DNA of 64,000 bases from Limibacillus halophilus (GCF_014191775.1 NZ_JACHXA010000006.1:159716-223715); one strand, 5' to 3'; shown: positions 28,902 to 39,410, numbered from the stretch's first letter. The notes: generated by a model not told the origin, from the letters alone. Translations and numbers: made by a program.

Positions 28902-30014
28902 ATGCTGGCCTATATCATCCGCCGTCTCTTCCTGATCATCCCGACGCTCTTCGGAATCATGGTGATCAACTTCGCCGTCATCCAGGCAGCCCCCGGCGGC
29001 CCGGTCGAACAGCTGATTTCCCAGATTACCGGCGAGGGCACCGCCATCGTCGAGCGCGTATCTCGGGGCGGCGGCGGAGAGGTTGCCGGCGGCGGCGGCA
29101 GCAGCAGCACGACAGCCGCTGGGCAGCAGGGCACCTATCGCGGCGCGCAAGGTCTCGACCCGGCCTTTATCGCCGAGTTGGAGCGCATGTTCGGCTTCGA
29201 CAAACCGCCGCTAGAGCGTTTCTTCCTGATGATGCGGAACTATATCGTTTTCGATTTTGGCAAGAGTTTCTTCCGCGACCGGGATGTCGTCGAACTCGTC
29301 ATAGACAAGCTACCGGTCTCTATTTCTCTCGGGCTCTGGTCGACCATCCTGATCTATCTGGTTTCCATTCCGCTTGGAATTTCCAAAGCGGTCCGCGATG
29401 GCAGCCGCTTCGATATCTGGACCAGCGGTGTGGTCATCGTTGGCTATGCGATACCGTCTTTCCTCTTCGCGATCCTGCTGATCGTGGTGTTCGCCGGCGG
29501 CAGTTATCTCGATTGGTTCCCGCTGCGCGGTTTGACGTCAGACAACTTCGACCAACTCTCGTGGCCGCAAAAGATCACGGACTATTTCTGGCATCTCGCA
29601 CTGCCGATAACGGCCATGGTGGTCGGCGGCTTCGCCGGATTGACGATGCTTACCAAGAATTCGTTCCTCGATCAGATCGGACAGCAGTATGTGATTACCG
29701 CCCGGGCCAAGGGGCTGACGGAAAGACGCGTGCTTTACGGCCATGTCTTCCGTAACGCCATGTTGATCGTCATTGCCGGTTTTCCCGGCGCATTCATATC
29801 GGTGATCTTCACGGGCGCCCTACTGATCGAGGTTATTTTCTCGCTCGACGGCCTAGGTCTCTTGGGCTTTGAAGCCGCATTCCAGCGCGACTATCCGGTC
29901 ATGTTCGGCACGTTGTTTTTCTTCTCCCTATTGGGGTTGCTGCTCAACTTGGTGGGCGACCTGATGTACACCATCATCGATCCAAGAATCGACTTCGAAA
30001 GCCGGGAGGTCTGA
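28902..30014 (+). CDS. yejB: ABC transporter permease YejB
   Basis: This 370-residue inner-membrane permease starts [20 protein letters not shown], as in all DppB/YejB proteins, and carries the EAA loop near 270 ([20 protein letters not shown]). Six membrane helices are visible. Residues 55-85 of the periplasmic loop form a glycine/serine-rich insert ([16 protein letters not shown]) of low complexity. Partner of YejE; together they form the channel for peptides delivered by YejA. Confidence 0.93.
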   Translation: MLAYIIRRLFLIIPTLFGIMVINFAVIQAAPGGPVEQLISQITGEGTAIVERVSRGGGGEVAGGGGSSSTTAAGQQGTYRGAQGLDPAFIAELERMFGFDKPPLERFFLMMRNYIVFDFGKSFFRDRDVVELVIDKLPVSISLGLWSTILIYLVSIPLGISKAVRDGSRFDIWTSGVVIVGYAIPSFLFAILLIVVFAGGSYLDWFPLRGLTSDNFDQLSWPQKITDYFWHLALPITAMVVGGFAGLTMLTKNSFLDQIGQQYVITARAKGLTERRVLYGHVFRNAMLIVIAGFPGAFISVIFTGALLIEVIFSLDGLGLLGFEAAFQRDYPVMFGTLFFFSLLGLLLNLVGDLMYTIIDPRIDFESREV

Positions 30015-30019
30015 ACATC

Positions 30020-31141
30020 ATGACCCGCCCGAACACCGTAAAGCAGGATCGTTTTCTTGGCGTGGTCATCTCACCGATTACGCGACGGCGGCTGCACAAT
30101 TTCCGCGCGAACGGCCGAGGATTCTGGTCGCTTTGGATTTTCCTGGCGCTGTTCTTCATCTCCCTTTTTGCGGAAGTCGTGGCAAACGATGAACCGATCC
30201 TCGTCTACTACGACGGCGGCATTTATCTGCCGGTGCTCAAGGATTATCCGGAGACGACCTTCGGCGGCGAGTTCCTCACCCGGACCGACTACGGCGACCC
30301 TTATGTGCGCGCGTTGATCTCGGACAAGGGTTTCATGATCGAGCCGATCATTCCCTATGACCACCGCACCGTCGCGTGGGATCTGCCGACGCCCGCACCC
30401 TCGGCCCCTGACGGAGAACACTGGCTAGGCACGGATGATCAAGCCCGCGACGTTGTCGCGAGGCTGATTCACGGCTTTCGCATTTCCGTTATCTTCGGTC
30501 TGGCCCTGACGCTGATCTCGTCGGTCGTCGGCGTAGCCGCGGGTGCCGTACAGGGGTACTTCGGCGGTTGGACAGATCTGATCTTCCAGCGGTTCATTGA
30601 AATCTGGTCCGGTCTGCCGATTCTTTACCTGCTGATCATCCTGGCCAGTTTGATCGAGCCCAACTTCTGGCTCCTGCTGGGACTGATGCTGCTGTTCTCC
30701 TGGATGGGTCTCGTTGGTGTCGTGCGCGCGGAGTTTCTGAAGGTCCGCAATCTGGATTATGTGCGCGCGGCGCGCGCGCTTGGCGTGACCGATCGGGTGA
30801 TTATGTTCCGGCACGTCCTGCCGAATGCCATGGTTGCAACGCTTACCTTCATGCCCTTTATCCTTTCAGGCTCGATCACGACGTTGACGGCACTCGATTT
30901 TCTGGGGATCGGCTTGCCGCCGGGGTCGGCCTCACTGGGCGAACTTCTGGCGCAGGGAAAGGCCAATCTCCAGGCGCCGTGGTTGGGCCTGACCGGTTTC
31001 TTCACCATCGCCATCATGCTGAGCTTGCTGGTTTTCATCGGCGAGGCCGTGCGTGACGCCTTCGACCCGCGCAAGCTGTTCGCCGGGGAGCCGCCGCCGC
31101 CCGAGACCGCAACCAGCGCCACCATCGAGGAACCCGCCTGA
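30020..31141 (+). CDS. yejE: ABC transporter permease YejE
   Basis: This 373-residue permease of the DppC/OppC type has a first helix near 35-55, a long periplasmic section typical of YejE (DDQARDVVARLIHGFRIS entry), and the coupling loop VRAARALGVTDRVIMFRHVLPNA. The C-terminus carries the polar tail PPPPETATSATIEEPA. Its last base overlaps the yejF ATG. It is spaced 5 bp from yejB. Confidence 0.93.
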   Translation: MTRPNTVKQDRFLGVVISPITRRRLHNFRANGRGFWSLWIFLALFFISLFAEVVANDEPILVYYDGGIYLPVLKDYPETTFGGEFLTRTDYGDPYVRALISDKGFMIEPIIPYDHRTVAWDLPTPAPSAPDGEHWLGTDDQARDVVARLIHGFRISVIFGLALTLISSVVGVAAGAVQGYFGGWTDLIFQRFIEIWSGLPILYLLIILASLIEPNFWLLLGLMLLFSWMGLVGVVRAEFLKVRNLDYVRAARALGVTDRVIMFRHVLPNAMVATLTFMPFILSGSITTLTALDFLGIGLPPGSASLGELLAQGKANLQAPWLGLTGFFTIAIMLSLLVFIGEAVRDAFDPRKLFAGEPPPPETATSATIEEPA

Positions 31142-32778
31142 TGAGCGAGAAAAGTCCCCTTCTTGAGATCAGGAACCTCTCGGTCGATTTTCGGCTGCCG
31201 GGGCGCACCGTGCAAGCTGTCCGGCGCCTTAGCTACAGCCTGGACAAGGGCGAGACCGTTGCGCTGGTCGGCGAAAGCGGGTCGGGTAAATCCGTATCCG
31301 CGCTCTCTATCTTGCAACTGCTGCCCTACCCTGTCGCCAGCCACCCGACAGGAAGTTCAATCCTGTTCCAGGGTGAGGAACTGGTTGGCGCCTCTACGAA
31401 GTCGTTACGCTCGGTTCGGGGCAACAAGATCTCCATGATCTTTCAGGAGCCGATGACCTCGCTAAACCCGTTGCATAGCGTCGAGAAGCAGATCGGCGAA
31501 ACGCTGTTGCTGCACAAGGGTCTGGGTCGCGAAGCCGCGCGCAAACGCACCCTGGAGCTTCTCAAGCTTGTGGGGATTCCAGATCCGGCGCGCCGCCTGG
31601 CGGCCTACCCGCACGAACTTTCCGGCGGGCAACGCCAGCGCGTGATGATCGCCATGGCGCTTGCCAACGAGCCCGACTTGCTGATCGCCGACGAACCGAC
31701 CACGGCGTTGGACGTCACCATCCAGGCTCAGATACTCAAGCTGCTGAAGGAACTGCAGCAGGAGATGGGTATGGCCATGCTGCTGATCACCCATGATCTC
31801 AACATCGTCCGCAAGGTGGCCGATCGTGTCCTCGTCATGACCGATGGAGAGGCCGTGGAACAGGGCCCGGCCCAGGAAATCTTCGAGAACCCGCACCATC
31901 CCTATACGCAACGGCTGTTGGCGGCGGAGCCGAAAGGCACGCCCCTTGAGACCTCCCGGGAAGCAAAGCTCCTTCTGGAAGCCGAAGATATCAAGGTTCA
32001 CTTCCCCATCCGCAAAGGGCTGTTGAAGCGCGCGGTAGACCACGTGAAGGCGGTCGACGGCATAACCCTCGCCCTGCGCCAGGGGCAAACGCTTGGTATC
32101 GTGGGCGAAAGCGGCTCGGGGAAGACAACGCTTGGGATGGCGGTGTTGCGCTTGATCTCCAGCAAGGGCGGCATACGTTTTGAAGGACGGGACTTGCAGC
32201 CGCTCTCAAGCGGCGATCTCCGCCCGTTGCGCAGCCAGATGCAGGTCGTTTTCCAGGACCCTTATGGTTCCCTATCCCCGCGCCTGTCGATTGCCCAGAT
32301 CATTGGCGAAGGCTTGCAGGTGCATGCCGCCAATATGTCCCACAGCGAGCGCGACTCTCTGATCGTCGAGGCGCTTGAGGAGGTTGGTCTCGATCCCGAA
32401 AGCCGCCATCGCTACCCCCACGAGTTTTCCGGCGGCCAGCGCCAGCGCGTGGCCATTGCCCGCGCCATCGTTCTGAAACCGCGCCTCATCGTTTTGGACG
32501 AACCCACCTCGGCACTCGATATGTCGGTGCAAGCCCAGATCGTGGACCTGCTCCGCGACCTGCAGGATCGCCACGGTCTGGCATACCTGTTCATCAGCCA
32601 TGATCTTCGGGTTGTGCGCGCCTTGGCGCATGACGTCATGGTGATGAAGGACGGCATCGTCGTGGAGCAAGGACCGTCCGCCTCAATCTTCGACGCGCCG
32701 CAAGAGGCTTATACCAAAGCCCTTATGCGCGCCGCCTTCGAGTTGGAGGCAACCGAAGACGGCGTCGTTCGAACTTAG
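31141..32778 (+). CDS. yejF: Dual-ATPase subunit YejF of the peptide importer
   Basis: This 545-residue protein is two ABC ATPases in one chain. Domain 1 (about 1-265) has [30 protein letters not shown] and [12 protein letters not shown]; domain 2 (about 280-540) has [30 protein letters not shown] and [12 protein letters not shown]. Each is followed by the oligopeptide-transporter C-terminal segment. Both sites look intact. It ends the yejABEF operon. Confidence 0.95.
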   Translation: MSEKSPLLEIRNLSVDFRLPGRTVQAVRRLSYSLDKGETVALVGESGSGKSVSALSILQLLPYPVASHPTGSSILFQGEELVGASTKSLRSVRGNKISMIFQEPMTSLNPLHSVEKQIGETLLLHKGLGREAARKRTLELLKLVGIPDPARRLAAYPHELSGGQRQRVMIAMALANEPDLLIADEPTTALDVTIQAQILKLLKELQQEMGMAMLLITHDLNIVRKVADRVLVMTDGEAVEQGPAQEIFENPHHPYTQRLLAAEPKGTPLETSREAKLLLEAEDIKVHFPIRKGLLKRAVDHVKAVDGITLALRQGQTLGIVGESGSGKTTLGMAVLRLISSKGGIRFEGRDLQPLSSGDLRPLRSQMQVVFQDPYGSLSPRLSIAQIIGEGLQVHAANMSHSERDSLIVEALEEVGLDPESRHRYPHEFSGGQRQRVAIARAIVLKPRLIVLDEPTSALDMSVQAQIVDLLRDLQDRHGLAYLFISHDLRVVRALAHDVMVMKDGIVVEQGPSASIFDAPQEAYTKALMRAAFELEATEDGVVRT

Positions 32779-32811
32779 TCCCACCAAAAGACGAAGGATT
32801 ATTGCTGCACC

Positions 32812-33741
32812 ATGGCGTTACTCTTCAAGACCGATATTGACCGGGGGACGGCCTGGGCACAGGCCTTCGCCAAGCACGCGCCCGAGCTTGAACTGCGCCA
32901 ATGGCCTGAGATCGGGAATCCCGATGATATCGAATATGTGCTGGTTTGGGCGCCACCGGAGGGTGTGCTCAGCCGCCTGCCCAACCTCAAGGCGATTTTT
33001 TCTGTCGGCGCTGGGATCGACCACCTGATGGCGGCAGGTGAATTGCCCGAGGGCATCCCCATTGTTCGCATGGTCGAACCGGGATTGACGGCCGGGATGA
33101 CCGAGTTCGTCGTCATGGCGAGCTTGATGTTGCACCGCTTCATGCTGGAGTACCGATCGCAGCAAACGGCCCACCATTGGGAGGAAATAAACCAGATTCC
33201 CACCGCGCAGCGCCGGGTCGGAATTTTGGGCCTGGGTACCCTGGGTCAGGAATCGGCGCGCGTTCTATCGACTTTTGGCTTCCCGGTCGCCGGGTGGAGC
33301 CGCACCCGGAAGGAGATTTCCGGCGTCGACTCCTTCGCCGGAGAGACAGAGTTGAAGGCCTTTTTGAGCCGTAGCGACCTGCTTGTTTGCCTGTTGCCCC
33401 TGACGCCGGAGACCGAAAGCATTCTGAATCGCGAAACCCTGGCCCAGCTTCCAACGGGTGCGCTGTTGGTGTCTGTCGGACGTGGGCGGCAGGTCGATGA
33501 AGATGCGCTGCTGGAGGCCCTGGACAGCGGCCAGATCGGCGGCGCTGTGCTCGATGTTTTCAGGCAGGAGCCGCTGCCGGCCGAAAGTCCCTTTTGGGAT
33601 CATCCGAAGGTCATTCTAACCCCGCATGTTGCCTCCATGACAAACCCGGAAACCGCCGTACTGGCGGTGCTCGACAATATCGCACGCATCAAGAAAGGCG
33701 ATGCGCCAAGTCACACCGTCGACCTAAAGCGGGGATACTAA
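32812..33741 (+). CDS. ghrA: Glyoxylate/hydroxypyruvate reductase A
   Basis: This 309-residue NAD(P)H-dependent D-2-hydroxyacid dehydrogenase reduces glyoxylate and hydroxypyruvate. The Rossmann motif is GILGLGTLGQESARVL; the catalytic Arg is in VSVGRGRQVDEDAL, Glu in FRQEPLPAESPFW and His in LTPHVASMT. The catalytic-domain pattern (WAPPEGVLSRLPNLKAIFSVGAGIDHL) fits GhrA. It follows yejF by 33 bp and might be read through from that operon. Convergent with the stress-protein gene. Confidence 0.9.
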   Translation: MALLFKTDIDRGTAWAQAFAKHAPELELRQWPEIGNPDDIEYVLVWAPPEGVLSRLPNLKAIFSVGAGIDHLMAAGELPEGIPIVRMVEPGLTAGMTEFVVMASLMLHRFMLEYRSQQTAHHWEEINQIPTAQRRVGILGLGTLGQESARVLSTFGFPVAGWSRTRKEISGVDSFAGETELKAFLSRSDLLVCLLPLTPETESILNRETLAQLPTGALLVSVGRGRQVDEDALLEALDSGQIGGAVLDVFRQEPLPAESPFWDHPKVILTPHVASMTNPETAVLAVLDNIARIKKGDAPSHTVDLKRGY

Positions 33742-33771
33742 ACCCGATTGATGGTGTCGGTGGGAAGCCCT

Positions 33772-34215
33772 CTAGCGAACCGTAACGACGGTACACTTCG
33801 AAAGCGACGCTACCTTGTGCGAAACACTGCCGAGCAAGGCACTTTCGATATCACCGAGGCCACGGCTTCCCAACACGATGGTATCGATGTCATGGCGATC
33901 GGCGTACTTGACGATGGTGCGCGCGGGCGGGCCTTCCTTAACCACCGTCTTTATGTTGGAAACGCCGTCATGGTCGGCTGCCTCCAACGCGCCCTCGATT
34001 ACCTGTTCGGTATAGTCGTCAAGCACGTACTGAGGCTCACCGGAGAGATGTTCCATCTCCATATAGCGGCGAATCTCGGTGCTGAGCTTGATCTGCTTGG
34101 TGACCGCCAAGATCGTTAGCTTCGCATTAAACTGCGCCGCCAGCTCGGCTGCGGCCTTAGCCGCTCTCAGGGAATGGTCGGACCCATCTACCGCGCACAG
34201 GATATTCTTGAACAT
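33772..34215 (-). CDS. Universal stress protein (UspA family)
   Basis: This 147-residue single-domain protein has the Usp fold: ILCAVDGSDHSLRAAKAAAELA at the start, a mid-region VVKEGPPARTIVKYAD, and the ATP-binding motif GSRGLGDIESALLGSVSHKV near the C-terminus (G-2X-G-9X-G-S). It is a small cytosolic stress protein. It is separated from the upstream aminopeptidase by 122 bp containing an 18-bp dyad at 34293-34310, so it is probably transcribed from its own promoter. Confidence 0.93.
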   Translation of the reverse strand: MFKNILCAVDGSDHSLRAAKAAAELAAQFNAKLTILAVTKQIKLSTEIRRYMEMEHLSGEPQYVLDDYTEQVIEGALEAADHDGVSNIKTVVKEGPPARTIVKYADRHDIDTIVLGSRGLGDIESALLGSVSHKVASLSKCTVVTVR

Positions 34216-34292
34216 TTGCCACCCCCAAAAGGCTTCAAGCAGTCAAAGAGAGTAACAGTCTCTTCTGCCTTGGCAAGACCACCAGACCGACC

Positions 34293-34310
34293 CATTCTTT
34301 CCAAAGAATG
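34293..34310. promoter_or_regulatory. 18-bp dyad upstream of the universal stress gene
   Basis: CATTCTTT and AAAGAATG form perfect 8-bp arms around CC. It lies about 78 bp before the start of the stress gene and 28 bp after the stop of the aminopeptidase gene. There is no T-run after it on either strand, so an operator is more likely than a terminator. The regulator is unknown. Confidence 0.35.
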
Positions 34311-34337
34311 CTGTATAGGGGCCGATCTAAGGTCTTT

Positions 34338-35726
34338 CTACGCGCTGACCAGCTTTTCAATGCACCTCGCCGCCGCGCGCAACCCCATCGCCTCTGCGCC
34401 TTGAGGACGGCCCGGTCGCGCTCGACTGTTCCAGGCCATCAAATCGACATGTGCCCAGGGAATTCCCTCCTCCACGAAGCACTCCAGGAACAGGCCGGCA
34501 ATGATGGCGCCCGCATAGGGTTCGCTTGAGATGTTGTTCAGATCAGCGACCTTGCCGTCGAGCTGCGACCGGTAAGCGCGATGCAACGGCAAGCGCCACA
34601 AGGGGTCGTCTTCCGCTTCGGATGCCTCCAGAATCGCGGTGGCAAGTTTGTCGTCGTTGCTGAACAACGCAGGCAATTCCGGACCCAATGCGACACGGGC
34701 GGCACCGGTCAAGGTTGCGAAATCAAAAATCGCATCGGGTTTATCCCGGCAAGCCTCCGCCAGGGCATCGGCCAACACGATCCGCCCCTCCGCATCGGTA
34801 TTGCCGACCTCAATCGTCAGGCCCTTGCGCGTTCCGATCACATCAAGCGGCCTGTAGGAGGTGCCGGAAACCGAATTCTCGACCGCGGGTATCAGCACGC
34901 GCAAACGCAAAGGCAAGCCTTGCGCCATGATGAAACTGGCAAGGCCCAGGGCATGGGCAGCCCCACCCATGTCCTTCTTCATCAACAGCATGCCGCTGGA
35001 AGGCTTCAGATCAAGTCCACCGCTGTCGAAACAAACCCCCTTGCCAACCAGTGTGATAAGCGGACCGGTGCTGCCCCAGGTAAGATCGATCAAGCGCGGG
35101 GCCCGCGCACTGCCCTTGCCCACCGCGTGGATGGCCGGATAGCCTCTAGCCAGCAAATCCTCACCCTCGATAACGGCGACGGTGGCCTCGTGTTTCACCG
35201 CAAGGTCCTGCGCTGCCGCTGCAAGTTCTGCGGGGCCCATGTCATTGGCCGGCGTGTTGATCAGATCCCGGGTCAGGAAGATGCCTTCCAACAACGCCTC
35301 GACCCTTGCGCGCCTGGCATTGGTCGGCCAGACCAACTGCGCAGGCTTGGCCTCGTCTTTGGGTTTGCCTGAGCGATAACGATCGAACCGATAGGAAGCC
35401 AAGCCCCAACCCAGGCTGGCGCGGTCGGCTTCAGCTTCATCCATATTCCCCTGCAGACGATAAAGTCCGGCCGGAAGCTTGGCCGCAAGAGCTGCGTAGC
35501 TCCATAAGAGATCGTTCAAATTCTGGCCGTAGACCACACAAGCTACCGTTCCCCGCTCGTCGGGGACGAGAGCCAGTTGCCCGGCGGCGGCATCAAACCC
35601 CGTTGCCTGCAACCAAGTTCGCACGCCCGGAGGTTGGGTCCCCAGCCATTCGTCAAACTGCGCCTTGTAAAGGCAAAAGACAGGAACCGCCTCGGCTCCG
35701 CCATCTGCGCTCAGATTGCCAACCAT
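34338..35726 (-). CDS. M17 leucyl aminopeptidase family protein
   Basis: This 462-residue metallopeptidase has the M17 catalytic domain in its C-terminal two-thirds: GKGVCFDSGGLDLKPS, MKKDMGGAA and NTDAEGRIVLADALA, which supply the two-metal site and catalytic Arg. The N-terminal 170 residues are shorter than in PepA and more like PepB-type members. It removes N-terminal residues from peptides in the cytosol. Its neighbourhood with a peptide importer (yejABEF) fits peptide use. GGAG lies 7 bases before ATG 35726. Confidence 0.9.
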   Translation of the reverse strand: MVGNLSADGGAEAVPVFCLYKAQFDEWLGTQPPGVRTWLQATGFDAAAGQLALVPDERGTVACVVYGQNLNDLLWSYAALAAKLPAGLYRLQGNMDEAEADRASLGWGLASYRFDRYRSGKPKDEAKPAQLVWPTNARRARVEALLEGIFLTRDLINTPANDMGPAELAAAAQDLAVKHEATVAVIEGEDLLARGYPAIHAVGKGSARAPRLIDLTWGSTGPLITLVGKGVCFDSGGLDLKPSSGMLLMKKDMGGAAHALGLASFIMAQGLPLRLRVLIPAVENSVSGTSYRPLDVIGTRKGLTIEVGNTDAEGRIVLADALAEACRDKPDAIFDFATLTGAARVALGPELPALFSNDDKLATAILEASEAEDDPLWRLPLHRAYRSQLDGKVADLNNISSEPYAGAIIAGLFLECFVEEGIPWAHVDLMAWNSRARPGRPQGAEAMGLRAAARCIEKLVSA

Positions 35727-35838
35727 ATATCGCTCCAGGAACTCGGATTATAAAATGCCTTGATTGCAGCCCGAAGGGGCGCTCACATTTTGTCAGGTTC
35801 CCCGTGCAAGGCAATCGCAATAAGACGGAACGAGGACT

Positions 35839-36486
35839 ATGGCGAACTGGTGCTTGATAATTGGCAATAGAAACTACTCTTCTTGGTCACTACGCGCCTG
35901 GCTGGCGCTGGAGGCGACCGGTGTCGACTTCGAGGAAGTCGTGATTCCCCTGGATCGCCCGGATACCGCCGAGAAGCTGCGGCAATGGTCGCCATCTCTT
36001 CGCGTGCCGGTTTTACAGCATGGCGACCTGACAATCTGGGATTCGCTGGCGATCAGTGAATACCTGGCGGACACCTTTCCGGCGGCCAAGCTTTGGCCGC
36101 AGGACGCCGAAGCCCGCGCTATTGCCCGCTGCCTTGCTGCGGAAATGCACAGCGGCTTTGCCGACTTGCGGGAGGAACTGCCGATGGATATGCGGGCACG
36201 CAGAGAGCGCCCCGCCATGCGAGCGGCGACCAAACGGGATATCGCGCGAATTGTGGAGCTGTGGGAAGGCGCACGCGCCCAATACGCGTCCCGAGGGCCT
36301 TTCCTGATGGGAGAATTCAGTATCGCAGATGCCTTTCATGCACCACTTGTAAGCCGTTTTCTGACCTACGACATAGACCTGCCGAAAGCCAGCGAAGCCT
36401 ACTGCGATACAATCACAGACTATCCGCCCTTTGCCGAGTGGTATCGTTTGGCCAAGCAAGAGAAATGGGTCATCGCCGAGCCTTGA
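35839..36486 (+). CDS. Glutathione S-transferase family protein
   Basis: This 215-residue protein has an N-terminal thioredoxin-like GST domain (LIIGNRNYSSWSLRAWLAL, with the SSWS active-site serine region, and VPVLQHGDLTIWDSLAISEYL, where the Ser of DSLAI binds glutathione) and an all-helical C-terminal domain (about 85-210). Alphaproteobacterial homologues have this same SSWSLR start. The substrate is unknown. It is divergent from the aminopeptidase gene (113 bp between starts) and convergent with the TAXI receptor. Confidence 0.9.
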   Translation: MANWCLIIGNRNYSSWSLRAWLALEATGVDFEEVVIPLDRPDTAEKLRQWSPSLRVPVLQHGDLTIWDSLAISEYLADTFPAAKLWPQDAEARAIARCLAAEMHSGFADLREELPMDMRARRERPAMRAATKRDIARIVELWEGARAQYASRGPFLMGEFSIADAFHAPLVSRFLTYDIDLPKASEAYCDTITDYPPFAEWYRLAKQEKWVIAEP

Positions 36487-36487
36487 G

Positions 36488-36513
36488 AACAGCGCCCTGC
36501 CGCACGCGCTGTT
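36488..36513. terminator. Hairpin between convergent genes (GST and TAXI receptor)
   Basis: AACAGCGC (36488-36495) pairs with GCGCTGTT (36506-36513) around a 10-base loop. It lies exactly between the stops of two convergent genes and can fold on both transcripts. The nearest T-run on the plus strand follows a second short stem AGCC/GGCT just downstream. It is a weak terminator by sequence. Confidence 0.4.
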
Positions 36514-37654
36514 AGCCCGCAGGCTTTTCCTTTGGAATCACGCCTGCCGGTTTGGGTTCGCCGTCTTGCGATCCGCTTTCTTGCGGCGGCAGTACTTTCG
36601 GCAGGTTTTCCATCAGCGCATCGTCGAGAACGCCAATTTCGCGATAGTAACGTTCGGCCCCTGCATGCAAAGGAACCGACAACCCGGCAAGCGCCGTTTC
36701 GATCCGAATCAGAGCACCTTTCGGGTGCCCGCCGCCTAGCAGCCTTTTGGTGTTCTCATGCCAGAGCGCTTTCGTGAGTTGATAAACTAGATCGTCGCTT
36801 ACGTCTGAACTGACCAGCCACTGGGCGCCGACACTGATGGTTTCCACCGCGCCGACATTGGGATAGGTTCCCGGCGAAATGAAATCCTGTGAAAAGAAGG
36901 GATAGGCCTTTAACAGTTTTTCAGCAGGTTCGCCGGTAATCGGCACCAATCCGATTCTAGAGGTCGCCGCAAGCTGCGTCACCGCTTCGGCGGGCGTGCC
37001 GGCAACCAGGAAGAAACCGTCGATTTCGCCCAGGGCAAGACGATCCGCTGCAACCCCCGGCGGCAGAGCCAGGGCCTCCATGTCGCTTTCCTTCAAACCG
37101 TAGGCCTCCAACACCAGCAAGGTGTCAACTCTGGTTCCCGAACCTTCCCGGTCCAGGGATATCCGTTTACCTTTTAGCTGGCTCGGCGTGAAGACGGCCG
37201 CGCTTTCGCTGACCACAAGATGTAGGGACTCCGGATAAAGGTTGGCGATTGCCCGCAGCTTGTCGGCCGGACCTGACTCGGCGAACTCCTGCTGGGCGTT
37301 GTAGGCCCAATAGGCGACATCTGATTGCGAGAATCCCGACTCGATCTCGCCTTTTTGAATCGCCTTGACGTTAGCGACAGAGCCGTTCGTCGACTGCGCC
37401 ACGGCAATCAAACCGCTGACGCCGCAGCTTCCGCCCTCGCCACAAGTGCGGCTGCCCGGAGGGTTGGACATGGCCGCGGCGATAAGACCACCGATAGGGA
37501 AGTAAGTACCGCTAGTCGAACCCGTGCCAATCCTGAAGAATTCAATATCCTGGGCCTTGCCCGAAGAAACCGCGCCTATGATAAGCAATAGCGACAGAGA
37601 AAGCGCGCGCGTGGCTGAGATAGAGCGATTTCCGGGGCGTAACAAAGGAGACAT
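36512..37654 (-). CDS. TAXI family TRAP transporter solute-binding protein
   Basis: This 380-residue periplasmic receptor has a signal peptide (about 15-34, ending GKA) and the TAXI pattern FRIGTGSTSGTYFPIGGLIAAAM, AVAQSTNGSVANVKAI, SQSDVAYWAY, LKGKRISLDREGSGTR and AFFFVAGTPAEAV-like text. TAXI receptors usually serve a fused 4TM-12TM membrane protein; no such gene is in this window, so it is an orphan here. The C-terminus is a proline/glycine/lysine-rich tail after about residue 350. Confidence 0.92.
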   Translation of the reverse strand: MSPLLRPGNRSISATRALSLSLLLIIGAVSSGKAQDIEFFRIGTGSTSGTYFPIGGLIAAAMSNPPGSRTCGEGGSCGVSGLIAVAQSTNGSVANVKAIQKGEIESGFSQSDVAYWAYNAQQEFAESGPADKLRAIANLYPESLHLVVSESAAVFTPSQLKGKRISLDREGSGTRVDTLLVLEAYGLKESDMEALALPPGVAADRLALGEIDGFFLVAGTPAEAVTQLAATSRIGLVPITGEPAEKLLKAYPFFSQDFISPGTYPNVGAVETISVGAQWLVSSDVSDDLVYQLTKALWHENTKRLLGGGHPKGALIRIETALAGLSVPLHAGAERYYREIGVLDDALMENLPKVLPPQESGSQDGEPKPAGVIPKEKPAG

Positions 37655-37857
37655 GTTGGCCGTCCAATGATCTGCGGCTAAGCGGCGCGAATAATCAAGC
37701 TTGCACGCGAAGCCAAGGAAAAACTATTCGAACGAAGAAAGGCTGTTACGTACGATAACGCCCTTGCCGCCCTATAGCAGCAAAATCCTTCAGGAATTAG
37801 CCTTTAACCTTTAACTACGTACAGAATTCACATGAACTTCTTACCCGGAGCCTGGAC

Positions 37858-39381
37858 ATGAACCTTGCCAACCTTCTTATCCGCAGCGCCCAACGCAGAC
37901 CGAATTCCGCTGCAATCAAGGTCGGCACCACGATCTTCGCTGATTATCGTGATCTTGCGTCTCGGACATGCAGGATCGCAGCGTCGATGGTTCAGCAATT
38001 CGGCTTGCAGCGCGGCGACCGCGTCGCCATCGCAATGAAGAATACCCCCACCTATCTTGAAGTTCTCTACGGCGCATGGATTGCCGGTTTGGCCGCCGTG
38101 CCAATGAACGCCAAACTCCATCGTAACGAGTTTCGCTACATGCTGGAGCACAGCGGCGCAAAGCTTTGCTTCGCAACGAAGGACTTGGCAAGCGACCTGT
38201 CCACACTATCCAGCGAGCTGCCGAACCTACGAGAGGTTATCGACGTTGATAGCGCCGACTACAGCCGCCTCCTGGAAAACGAACCTCTCGATTGCGTCCC
38301 GGTTGAAGCCAACGAAATGGCTTGGCTATTCTATACCAGCGGCACGACGGGACGCCCCAAGGGCGCAATCCTTACCCATCAAAACCTCCTCGCCATGACT
38401 TTGTGCTACTTCGCCGACGTTGATGCGGCGACAAGCGAGGACCATTGGTTGCAGGCAGCGCCGATGTCCCACGGTTCCGGCCTCTACAACATACCGATCG
38501 TCGCCGCAGGCGGTTGCCAGGTCATCCCGGAAAGTGGCCAGTTCGACCCCGAGGAAATTTTCAAGCTGCTACCCCAAACGCCGAACCTTTGCTTTTTTGC
38601 GGCGCCCACGATGGTAAAGCGCTTGGAACAGGCCGCCGCCAATTGGGATGTAGACAGCCGCAACCTCAAGACCGTCGTTTACGGCGGCGGGCCGATGTAC
38701 GTCGCCGACCTGAAGGCGGCCATGGCCCGCTTCGGCCCTGCCTTTGTGCAGATTTACGGCCAAGGCGAGAGTCCGATGACGATCACGGCGCTGGGACGCG
38801 GTGATCACCTCGATACCGACAATCCACGTTACGAAAAGCGTTTGGCTTCCGTCGGACAGGCGCAAAGTGCGGTTGAAGTCAGAATTGCCGATGAGGAGGG
38901 CAATCCTCTCCCCAAGGATGAAGTCGGCGAAGTTCTAGTCCGCGGACCTTCCGTCATGCCGGGCTACTGGCAGAACCCGGAAGCAAGCCTCATGACTTTG
39001 CGGGACGGCTGGCTGCATACAGGTGATGTCGGTGCCCTGGACGACGAGGGATACCTGACACTCATGGACCGTTCGAAGGACGTGATCATATCCGGGGGCA
39101 GCAACATCTATCCGCGTGAAGTGGAAGAGGTCCTCCTCCGGCACCCCGCCGTCCTCGAATGCTCCGTCGTCGGCATGCCACATGCCGAATGGGGCGAGGA
39201 AGTCGTGGCCTTTGTCGTAGCCCGCCCGGATGCAGCGGTAAACGAAACTGGCTTGGACGCGTTGTGTCTGGCCGAAATAGCGCGCTTCAAGCGACCGAAG
39301 AAGTACAGATTCGTGGAAGGCTTGCCGAAGAACAACTACGGCAAGGTTCTAAAAACCGAGCTGCGCAAAATGATCGAGTGA
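37858..39381 (+). CDS. AMP-forming acyl-CoA synthetase / ligase
   Basis: This 507-residue ANL-superfamily enzyme activates a carboxylic acid to an acyl-AMP and usually an acyl-CoA. Motifs in order: the P-loop YTSGTTGRPKGAILTH (about 157-172), VYGGGPMYVADLK, QIYGQGESPMTITAL, the hinge DGWLHTGDVGALDDEG, RSKDVIISGGSNIYPREVEE, and the catalytic lysine in KNNYGKVLKTELR at the C-terminus. The acid substrate is not shown by sequence. The gene stands alone with a 204-bp leader. Confidence 0.9.
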   Translation: MNLANLLIRSAQRRPNSAAIKVGTTIFADYRDLASRTCRIAASMVQQFGLQRGDRVAIAMKNTPTYLEVLYGAWIAGLAAVPMNAKLHRNEFRYMLEHSGAKLCFATKDLASDLSTLSSELPNLREVIDVDSADYSRLLENEPLDCVPVEANEMAWLFYTSGTTGRPKGAILTHQNLLAMTLCYFADVDAATSEDHWLQAAPMSHGSGLYNIPIVAAGGCQVIPESGQFDPEEIFKLLPQTPNLCFFAAPTMVKRLEQAAANWDVDSRNLKTVVYGGGPMYVADLKAAMARFGPAFVQIYGQGESPMTITALGRGDHLDTDNPRYEKRLASVGQAQSAVEVRIADEEGNPLPKDEVGEVLVRGPSVMPGYWQNPEASLMTLRDGWLHTGDVGALDDEGYLTLMDRSKDVIISGGSNIYPREVEEVLLRHPAVLECSVVGMPHAEWGEEVVAFVVARPDAAVNETGLDALCLAEIARFKRPKKYRFVEGLPKNNYGKVLKTELRKMIE

Positions 39382-39410
39382 GCCGCCCCCCAACAACAGT
39401 CGCGGCTCAC
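39378..39410. terminator. Bidirectional hairpin between convergent genes
   Basis: GTGAGCCGC (39378-39386, including the ligase stop) pairs perfectly with GCGGCTCAC (39402-39410) around a 15-base loop. It lies just before the stop of the convergent cupredoxin-like gene (39426). There is no T-run, so termination could rely on Rho. Confidence 0.4.
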